The notes under the pieces are model-generated. The model searched no databases. It was not told the DNA's origin and saw only the letters and a list, made by a program, of their open reading frames with translations. A program made the position numbers and the translations under genes. From Myxococcales bacterium (GTDB lineage Bacteria > Myxococcota_A > Polyangia > Polyangiales > Houyiibacteriaceae), in assembly GCA_029863605.1 (NCBI GenBank), contig JAOTVB010000008.1, positions 100,259-164,258 on the forward strand: a DNA stretch of 64,000 nucleotides. The letters are read 5' to 3'. This document shows, one piece after another, positions 35,331-41,865 of this stretch; within the stretch, counting starts at the first letter, position 1; the number at the start of each line of letters is the position of its first letter.

Positions 35331-37036
35331 TGAGCAGCACGAAAGTCGTTCAAAGTGAGCTCCCCTGGTGGAAGCGAACCACCGTCTACCAGATCTATCC
35401 ACGCTCTTTTTCGGACCAAACGGGCGACGGCATCGGCGACCTACCCGGAATCATCGACCGGCTCGACTACATCAAGTGGCTCGGGTTGGAGACGATCTGG
35501 CTCTCGCCGTTCTTTGAAAGCCCTCAGGCGGACTTTGGTTATGACATCAGCGACCACTTCGGCGTAGCCCCGGAGTACGGGTCTTTGGACGATTGCCGAC
35601 GCCTGATCGACGAAATTCATGCACGCGAGATGAAGGTGGTTCTCGACATGGTGTTGAACCACACCTCGGACCAGCATCCCTGGTTCATCGAGTCACGAAG
35701 CGCGCGCAACAATGCGTATCGGGACTTCTATATTTGGCGCGACGGACGCAAGCCCTATGGTGCTGCGCCTCCCAACAACTGGCGCTCGATGCTCGGGGGG
35801 TCCGGTTGGCATTACGACCCGCAAACCGACCAGTGGTACTGGGCCAGCTTCTTGCCGTTTCAGCCCGACTTGAACTACCGAAATTCCAAGGTGAAACGCG
35901 CCATGCTCGATGTCGTCAGGCACTGGCTTCGCGAGGGTGCCGATGGCCTCCGTCTCGACATCTTCAACGCGATCTACAAAGACGCAGCGTTTGCCGACAA
36001 CCCCCGGTCGCTCCGCGCGATCCCATCTGAGGACAATCCCGGCGGTTTCTTTCAGCGGGCCCTGCACACGCAGAACCACCCCGACACCATTGCCTTTGCC
36101 CGCGAGCTGCGGGCCGTGGTCGACGAGTTCGATCATCCCTCACGCTTCATCGTGGGCGAGGTGTTCGGGCCGGCCGATCTGCTGCGAGAATATTGTGGCT
36201 CGTCAGGCGATGGCCTGAACCTCGTCTTCCTGTTCAAGAGCCTTCGCACGCCATTTCGGGCCCGCGCATTTCGCAACCTCGTCGATGAATTCGAGTCGGC
36301 ATTTCCCGAGCCTCTGCATCCAACCTATGTCTTCGGAAACCATGATCGGCCACGCCAGATGGAACGGCTTGGAAACGACTTGGCGCGAGCACGGCTGCTC
36401 GCCACGTTTCAGATGACCGTGCGCGGCGTGCCGTTCATCTATTACGGCGACGAGCTCGGTCTTTCGCACCATGACATGCCGCGCCACGCGGCCCGCGACC
36501 CGCTCGCGGAGCGTTTCCGGTTCATTCCGAAGTTCATGCTGCCGACTTTGCGACGGCGCGGGATTCTCACCAATCGAGACGAATGCCGTAGTCCCATGCC
36601 TTGGCACGGCGGCGCGCATGCGGGATTCGCGCCGCCTGATACCCCAAAGACGTGGCTGCCTTTGCACCCGCAAAGCTCCATCATGAATGTTGCCGCGCAA
36701 CGAGAGGACCCGGCTTCGGTGTTGACATCCTACCGACGGATGCTCCAACTGCGCGGTTCTAGCCTGGCGCTCTCTGCTGGGCGCCTCGAGCTTCTGGATC
36801 CGCCTGCCGACCCCAACAAGGTGTTTGCTTATCGGCGAGTGTACGAGGACGCCGATCGCCAGGAGACCGCCGAGATATTCCTCAACTTCTCGAAGCGGGA
36901 GATGCCGATCGATCTGCGCCACCTTCCGGGGAGCGCCGAGGCCCGTCTCCACTCGAACCTGCGTGATGCTCCGGTTGCGGCCAAGGGCCGGCATACCTTG
37001 CGTCCGTGGGAAGGCGCCGTGGTGTTGCGGGATTAG
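35330..37036 (+). CDS. GH13 alpha-glucosidase
   Basis: A 568-residue alpha-amylase-superfamily enzyme, probably cytoplasmic. Conserved regions: 'DMVLNHTSD' (I), 'GLRLDIF' with nucleophile D210 (II), 'VGEVFG' with acid/base E277 (III), 'FGNHDR' with D339 (IV). Region V reads 'FQPDLN'; Gln at that place is associated with alpha-1,4-glucosidase specificity, in contrast to Met in 1,6-specific enzymes. A beta-sandwich domain C ends at 'WEGAVVL'. It begins by a TAATG overlap with the GT8 gene, and the small exported protein gene starts 6 bases after its stop. Confidence 0.93.
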   Translation: MSSTKVVQSELPWWKRTTVYQIYPRSFSDQTGDGIGDLPGIIDRLDYIKWLGLETIWLSPFFESPQADFGYDISDHFGVAPEYGSLDDCRRLIDEIHAREMKVVLDMVLNHTSDQHPWFIESRSARNNAYRDFYIWRDGRKPYGAAPPNNWRSMLGGSGWHYDPQTDQWYWASFLPFQPDLNYRNSKVKRAMLDVVRHWLREGADGLRLDIFNAIYKDAAFADNPRSLRAIPSEDNPGGFFQRALHTQNHPDTIAFARELRAVVDEFDHPSRFIVGEVFGPADLLREYCGSSGDGLNLVFLFKSLRTPFRARAFRNLVDEFESAFPEPLHPTYVFGNHDRPRQMERLGNDLARARLLATFQMTVRGVPFIYYGDELGLSHHDMPRHAARDPLAERFRFIPKFMLPTLRRRGILTNRDECRSPMPWHGGAHAGFAPPDTPKTWLPLHPQSSIMNVAAQREDPASVLTSYRRMLQLRGSSLALSAGRLELLDPPADPNKVFAYRRVYEDADRQETAEIFLNFSKREMPIDLRHLPGSAEARLHSNLRDAPVAAKGRHTLRPWEGAVVLRD

Positions 37037-37041
37037 CGCGC

Positions 37042-37638
37042 ATGAGCGCCCTTCGACGATTCTTGGCGGCATCGGCCCTTCTATTTGCTGCGTCGCTCGC
37101 GGCGTGTTGCGGCCCCTCGACTGCAAGAGCGGACGCTCCCAATCCCGTGCTTGAGCGCTTTGCCGGCACTTATCGATACGTCGGCGGCGAGGCAGAGCTC
37201 CAAGCACTCGATCGAGCCATCGACGAGGTGGTCAGCCAGATGAACTTCTTCATCCGAGGCATCGCACGTCGCCGCTTGCGGGCTCCCAACCTTCCCTCGA
37301 AAGAGGTCGGCGTGTTCCTCGAAAAGGGACAGATCCGCATCGAGCGACCCGGCCAGCCCGAGGTGTCTGCACCGGCGGACGGCAAGCCGATCACCTGGCG
37401 CCATCCCACCGATGGTGACGTGTTTCAAGTGAGCCATGGCATCGACGACCAGGGCGCACTCTACCAGCGCTTCGAGGGCGAGCGCAGCGTCTCGCTCAAC
37501 CGCTTCGTCCTCAGCAAGGGCGACAAACGCGTCACGATTCACACGGTCATCACCGCCGATCGGTTGCCAGCACCGCTCCACTTCAAAATGACGTACGAGC
37601 GGCGCGAGGCCAGGGATCCCGCCCCCAGGCCGCTGTAA
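37042..37638 (+). CDS. Exported protein of unknown function, third gene of GT8-GH13 operon
   Basis: A 198-residue protein with a signal peptide ('LAASALLFAASLAACCG'; a lipobox-like 'LAAC' suggests it may be a lipoprotein). The mature part begins 'FAGTYRYVGGEAELQALDRAIDEVV' and then has beta-strands such as 'GVFLEKGQIRIERP', 'LYQRFEGERSVSLNRFVLS' and 'LHFKMTYERRE', which look like a small lipocalin-type barrel. I do not recognise a family. The ATG at 37042 follows the GH13 stop closely, so it is likely part of the same transcript. Confidence 0.68.
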   Translation: MSALRRFLAASALLFAASLAACCGPSTARADAPNPVLERFAGTYRYVGGEAELQALDRAIDEVVSQMNFFIRGIARRRLRAPNLPSKEVGVFLEKGQIRIERPGQPEVSAPADGKPITWRHPTDGDVFQVSHGIDDQGALYQRFEGERSVSLNRFVLSKGDKRVTIHTVITADRLPAPLHFKMTYERREARDPAPRPL

Positions 37639-37652
37639 ACCGTGAGTGTCTG

Positions 37653-37664
37653 AGGGCATGCCCT
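37653..37664. promoter_or_regulatory. Perfect 12-bp palindrome
   Basis: AGGGCATGCCCT between the end of the GT8-GH13 operon and the DUF2231 gene, 51 bases before that start codon. The position suits an operator or a short terminator stem, but nothing else supports either. Confidence 0.25.
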
Positions 37665-37714
37665 AAACGGACATCGTTTGCAGTCTACCGGCCGTAAGCT
37701 ACGGTACGGCTGCC

Positions 37715-38242
37715 ATGGACCAGTTGTTGTTTCACCCAAAGGTCGTTCATCTGCCGATGGCGCTTGCCATCTTGATGCCTTTGATAGCTGGCGGGGTGGC
37801 ATTCGCCTGGTGGCGGGGATGGTTTGACCGCCGCGTCTGGGTGATCGTCGTTCTGCTCCAGGCCGCGCTCGCCGGATCGGGGCTCGTCGCGATGAACGCA
37901 GGGGAAACCGAAGAGGAGCGGGTCGAGGAGATCGTCCCGGAACGTTACATCGAAGCACACGAAGAAGCCGCGGAGGCGTTCGTTTGGGCAAGCGCGATCG
38001 TGCTCGCACTGATGGTTCTACCCCTGGTGCTCCCCGAGGGTCTTTTCCGCACCGCGGCTGCTGTTGGCGCCTGTCTTGGGACCTTGCTGGTCTTCGGACT
38101 TGGATACAGGACAGGCGAAGCGGGCGGACGGCTAGTCTATGAGCACGGTGCGGCCCAGGCCTACGTCACCCCCGGAGGTGTAATGCAGGAAGACCGCATC
38201 CCTTTGGACGAGCACGAGGAAGATGATACCGATGAGGAATAA
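37715..38242 (+). CDS. DUF2231-like membrane protein
   Basis: A 175-residue protein with four TM helices. The start 'LLFHPKVVHLPMALAILMPL' carries the two histidines and 'VHLPMA' of DUF2231 membrane proteins, and 'YIEAHEEAAEAFVWASAI' has the third conserved His. The histidines suggest haem or metal binding in a redox role, by analogy with related cytochrome-like families. The C-terminal tail is strongly acidic. It precedes the VIT1-like transporter by 24 bases on the same strand and is probably co-transcribed. Confidence 0.78.
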   Translation: MDQLLFHPKVVHLPMALAILMPLIAGGVAFAWWRGWFDRRVWVIVVLLQAALAGSGLVAMNAGETEEERVEEIVPERYIEAHEEAAEAFVWASAIVLALMVLPLVLPEGLFRTAAAVGACLGTLLVFGLGYRTGEAGGRLVYEHGAAQAYVTPGGVMQEDRIPLDEHEEDDTDEE

Positions 38243-38266
38243 TCTTGGGGCGCGATTGGCGTTCTA

Positions 38267-38968
38267 GTGCCTAGGCTGCGTCATCGGGAACGGCATCGTA
38301 CCGAACGGATTGGCTGGCTTCGGGCCGCCGTTTTGGGCGCAAACGACGGCATCGTCTCCACCGCAAGCTTGGTCGTTGGGGTGGCGGTGGCCGACGCCAC
38401 CCATGAAAGCATCATCGTGGCAGGCGTCGCTGGTTTGGTTGCGGGCGCAATGTCGATGGCAGCCGGCGAATATGTATCGGTCAGCTCACAGGCGGACACG
38501 GAAAACGCTGACCTCGACCGCGAACGAAACGAGCTCGCCACGGATGGTGAATTTGAGCTCTCGGAGCTAACCGCTATTTACGTCGAACGTGGCTTGGATG
38601 ACGCGCTTGCGCGACAGGTTGCTGAACAACTAACGGCGCATGACGCGTTGGGGACGCACGCACGAGATGAGCTGGGCATCTCCGAAGCGATGAGCGCCCG
38701 TCCTGTTCAGGCAGCGCTCGCTTCGGCGACCACGTTTGCTGTCGGCGCCGCATTGCCGCTCGCGACCGCATTCGTGTCCCCCAAAGAAGTGATCCCGATG
38801 GTCGTCTCAATCACGTCTTTGGGGTTTCTTGCTTTGCTGGGTGGTGTTTCCGCCCGTACCGGTGGCGCTCCAGGCGCAAAAGCAGTGGCTCGCGTGACAT
38901 TTTGGGGCGCGCTCGCCATGGCAGCGACCGCGGGGATTGGCGCGCTATTCGGAGTTGTGGCGGGCTAG
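38267..38968 (+). CDS. VIT1/CCC1 family iron/manganese transporter
   Basis: A 233-residue membrane protein of the vacuolar-iron-transporter type. 'RAAVLGANDGIVSTASLVVGVA' is the first helix with the conserved Asp, 'GAMSMAAGEYVSVSSQADTE' the second, and a cytoplasmic helical region with Glu residues ('ELTAIYVERGLDDALARQVAEQL') stands where the metal-binding domain lies. The last three helices end at 'GVVAG'. It should export Fe2+ or Mn2+ from the cytoplasm in exchange for protons. The start is GTG at 38267. Its end overlaps the convergent COG3014 gene by 4 bases. Confidence 0.92.
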   Translation: MPRLRHRERHRTERIGWLRAAVLGANDGIVSTASLVVGVAVADATHESIIVAGVAGLVAGAMSMAAGEYVSVSSQADTENADLDRERNELATDGEFELSELTAIYVERGLDDALARQVAEQLTAHDALGTHARDELGISEAMSARPVQAALASATTFAVGAALPLATAFVSPKEVIPMVVSITSLGFLALLGGVSARTGGAPGAKAVARVTFWGALAMAATAGIGALFGVVAG

Positions 38969-40371
38969 GTCGTCGAAAGGTCAGTGATGTTGAGCACCAT
39001 CCACTGTGCGGGTGCGATCGTCACGTTACGGACGTACCGACGGCCTGACACGTTTACTTCGACGCGATGCGCGCCCGCAGGAAGTCGCGTGCGGACGAGG
39101 GAGATCCGGGCCGGGAGGGTTGCCCAGCTTCGGGTGTCGGGCTTGTCGGCTGCCACCATGGCCCCTTGCGCGATGAGCGCGGCCAGCACTCCGAGGCTGC
39201 TTTGATCGCTAGCCTTGCCGGTTGCTACACCTACACCCGCGCCGACCGCTGCGCGCGCAAGCATGCGAATGACCGCGGCAGCGATTACCCGCCCTTTGCT
39301 CTGATCCCAGGCGCGCTGAACGATCGCATCCACGTTCGCAACCATCTCGAACGGTCGTACGGCTCCGTCCACCGTGATGACGGGAGGGTTGTAACGCGCG
39401 CGCGTGGGCTCGAGCTCCGGATAGTTGACCCACGTCACGAGCCCTTGTCCCGCCAGGCGACGCGCTTGCTGCTCAGCACCTGGGGGCAAGAATATCGCCG
39501 AAATCGTCAGCGCAACACCGATGGGCACTCGCTTTGCCACCATCGCGGGAACGCGACCGTAGTTGACTAGAATCGTGAGCTCGCAGTCACCACTTTGTTC
39601 CGGCGACGGTGACGGGCCCACAATGCCTTGTGCCGAGGCCTCGAGCCGCGGCGTGCGGTATCCGCTCCGCCGCATCAATCTTTTCACGGGCTCGGCGAGA
39701 CTTGGAAATTTGTCCGACTGCAGCGCCTCGTCGTAGTAGCGAAGCGCTTCTTCCGGATCACCCGCCTGTTCGAACGTGTAACCGGCGAGATAGCTCCCGG
39801 GCGCATCTGCTCGTCCGATCTCTCGTCGACCGTCCCCCTCGTCGCGCAGCAAGTAGTCGCGCATGACCGTGAAGCGGCGCGCTTCCACCTTGGCGCCCTC
39901 CAAGTCATGGCGCACGAGATAGTTGATCATGTTGAGCGAGTTGAGCAACAACTTCTCATAGGGCCGCGCCTTGTACGGCCCTACGCTGTCCGAAAACAAG
40001 TAGCGACTGATTTCGTGCGCCGTCGACCGACTGAAATCGAGGATCTCAATCGCCTTGTCCGCGACTTCGAAGTCACGGCTGGACGCCGAGTAGTCCGCCA
40101 GCGCCTGCAGGACCATCGCCCGGTCGAGGAGCAAGAGGGCGTCATTGCGCTTCAAGGCAGCAGGTATCTCGTCGGCGCGCTTGACTCCGAGCGCGGCGTT
40201 GCTCGCACTCAACGCGTCATCGAGCGCATTGACGTCCAAGGCTGTGCGTGTCCGCACCGTGCTATCGACGAATGTCTTACACCCGAGGGCACCCACGAGC
40301 CACGCGCCGACGAGCAGGCAAAGAGTGTGTCGCTGGCGCCATCGACGCCGACGCTCTGAGAAGAGACCCAC
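38965..40371 (-). CDS. COG3014-like lipoprotein with helical repeats
   Basis: A 468-residue lipoprotein (lipobox 'VGALGC'; GTG start). The first half is helical and TPR-like ('EIPAALKRNDALLLLDRAMVLQALADY', 'GDPEEALRYYDEAL'), the middle contains 'RVPAMVAKRVPIGVALTIS', then a glycine-zipper-like hydrophobic stretch ('AAVGAGVGVATG') and a C-terminal PEGA-like beta element ('LPAGAHRVEVNVSGRRY'). This arrangement is that of COG3014 proteins found next to LpoB in other proteobacteria. It starts 3 bases after lpoB, so the two form an operon. A role in cell-envelope assembly is probable. Confidence 0.82.
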   Translation of the reverse strand: MGLFSERRRRWRQRHTLCLLVGAWLVGALGCKTFVDSTVRTRTALDVNALDDALSASNAALGVKRADEIPAALKRNDALLLLDRAMVLQALADYSASSRDFEVADKAIEILDFSRSTAHEISRYLFSDSVGPYKARPYEKLLLNSLNMINYLVRHDLEGAKVEARRFTVMRDYLLRDEGDGRREIGRADAPGSYLAGYTFEQAGDPEEALRYYDEALQSDKFPSLAEPVKRLMRRSGYRTPRLEASAQGIVGPSPSPEQSGDCELTILVNYGRVPAMVAKRVPIGVALTISAIFLPPGAEQQARRLAGQGLVTWVNYPELEPTRARYNPPVITVDGAVRPFEMVANVDAIVQRAWDQSKGRVIAAAVIRMLARAAVGAGVGVATGKASDQSSLGVLAALIAQGAMVAADKPDTRSWATLPARISLVRTRLPAGAHRVEVNVSGRRYVRNVTIAPAQWMVLNITDLSTT

Positions 40372-40374
40372 GGG

Positions 40375-40986
40375 CTAGATGATAGCCTTCGTGATAGGCG
40401 CCTGATTCTGAAAAAGAATCTCGCCCGTCTCCACCGAAACGACACGAATGAACAGATAGTACTGCACGCGCCGAGCCTTCTCGGTGCGTTCGTCGCTCGA
40501 AAACACCTTCCCTGTGACGATGTAGCGCACTCCTAGCTGCTTACCCCAGCGTGCAATCTGCGTTTGGTCGAAGCCACTTTGTTGTTGATGGCGAATTTCG
40601 TCCATCAGAGCGTCTTGGGTGTCTAAGCTGACCACGCGAACGGGTGCGAAATTGATCAGCTGAGACTCGATCTCAGTCATCAGCGCGTCGAGAGCGCTGC
40701 CGATGTGCTCGCTCGTTTCGTTGCGAATCGGGAGGACGCCCACGTTGGGCTGGTTCTCAGACGCCCATCGAGCCATCACGCCAGAGGTTCGCAACGTCTC
40801 CATGCTGACCTTCAGGGCCTGCTCTAGATCTTTGCGGTCCAGGCTCGTGCTCATGGCGGCGTTGTCCAACCCCGGCGTGTCTGCTCCTCGAACAGCTTTG
40901 GGGCCGGCGCAGCCGCCCAATACCAAAAGAGCGACGAGCCAAGTATGGACAAAGCACGTAGATTGGTTTGTATGAAGTGAGGTCAT
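40375..40986 (-). CDS. LpoB-like penicillin-binding protein activator
   Basis: A 203-residue outer-membrane lipoprotein (lipobox 'VLGGC'). 'STSLDRKDLEQAL', 'NVGVLPIRNETSEHIGSALDALMTEIESQLI' (in parts), 'VRVVSLDTQDALMDEIRHQQQSGFD' and 'GKQLGVRYIVTGKV' follow the LpoB pattern. LpoB reaches through the peptidoglycan to stimulate the transpeptidase of PBP1b in E. coli; the present protein has a short linker after the lipobox, and the PBP partner is not in the window. First gene of the operon with the COG3014-like lipoprotein; divergent from the beta-barrel gene. Confidence 0.88.
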   Translation of the reverse strand: MTSLHTNQSTCFVHTWLVALLVLGGCAGPKAVRGADTPGLDNAAMSTSLDRKDLEQALKVSMETLRTSGVMARWASENQPNVGVLPIRNETSEHIGSALDALMTEIESQLINFAPVRVVSLDTQDALMDEIRHQQQSGFDQTQIARWGKQLGVRYIVTGKVFSSDERTEKARRVQYYLFIRVVSVETGEILFQNQAPITKAII

Positions 40987-41128
40987 ATCTCTATCTTATC
41001 GTCCTCGTCGTTTAGCGTCTCGGATTCCTCTAGCACGCGGTGGCCTTACAAGGGAGCCGTCGAAATATTCGTACCGACGGATCGGGCACAGGTCACCCTC
41101 CTGACTCCGTTGTGCTAAGTATCGGCCC

Positions 41129-41857
41129 GTGACGATATGCAAGTCTCACCGCTGGCCTCTTCTATTTCTAGGCCTAGTGCTGTTTCCGGCCTCTGTGGCC
41201 AACGCCGATGACGACGAGCCAGCCGCGTCAGAGGGCCAACCGGAATACGGTGTCATGCCCATGGCTTCGCAAGGAAGCGATCGCAGGCTGGAGCGACGTC
41301 TTTCTCTCCAAGGACGACCCAAATACGACAGGCGCACCGTAGGCCCGAGTGGAATCTTGGCGATCAGCGGCGGTGTCCCGATCTTCGTCGGTAGTGATAT
41401 CGATCGCGACGTCGTAAGGCCGGGCGGCAGCTTTTCGTTCCTCGGCGGAGTCGATTTTGGATACGGGGTCTTCGAGATCGACGTCGGCTACATGGGCGTT
41501 CCAATCGAGCCGCCCGGAATGCAACGCGAGCCGCTCCAGCGCGTGCACTTGGGCTTCGGCGGTAGGCTGCAGGTGCCAAACAACTCCATATTGGTTCCAT
41601 ACATTAGCGCCGGCTTTGCCGCGCAGTGGTGGAAACTAGACACGCGGACGGGTTGCAGCCTAGTGGCATGTTCGACAGGAGACAGCTTTCGCTTTGCCCC
41701 CGGACTGACCTTTCGCGTCGGTACCGCCATCTCGCTGTGCCGTTCGACCGCCCTCGATATCGGCTTGGGCTATCATCTCTCGTTTGAAGGTAATGCCGTG
41801 TTCACGCAAACGCGCCACTGGATCGAGCCAACGATCGGTTTTCGTTTCTGGCTCTAG
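41129..41857 (+). CDS. Outer-membrane beta-barrel family protein (copy B)
   Basis: A 242-residue exported protein from a GTG at 41129, with signal 'WPLLFLGLVLFPASVANA'. The barrel part is paralogous to the protein at 14801 (shared 'VVRPG', 'LQVP', 'PYIS', 'WWK', a Cys pair 'CSLVAC', 'RFAPGLTF' and a terminal 'IGFRFWL' ending in aromatic residues). Between the signal and the barrel it has an extra basic linker ('DRRLERRLSLQGRPKYDRR') missing from copy A. The AsmA gene follows after 8 bases, so they are likely co-transcribed; AsmA proteins influence outer-membrane composition. Confidence 0.7.
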   Translation: MTICKSHRWPLLFLGLVLFPASVANADDDEPAASEGQPEYGVMPMASQGSDRRLERRLSLQGRPKYDRRTVGPSGILAISGGVPIFVGSDIDRDVVRPGGSFSFLGGVDFGYGVFEIDVGYMGVPIEPPGMQREPLQRVHLGFGGRLQVPNNSILVPYISAGFAAQWWKLDTRTGCSLVACSTGDSFRFAPGLTFRVGTAISLCRSTALDIGLGYHLSFEGNAVFTQTRHWIEPTIGFRFWL

Positions 41858-41865
41858 TCTTGAGT

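Noticed and set aside
39628..40359. A 243-codon plus-strand frame across the COG3014-like gene
   Set aside because: The opposite strand encodes a good lipoprotein with the operon partner lpoB; this frame has no start signals.
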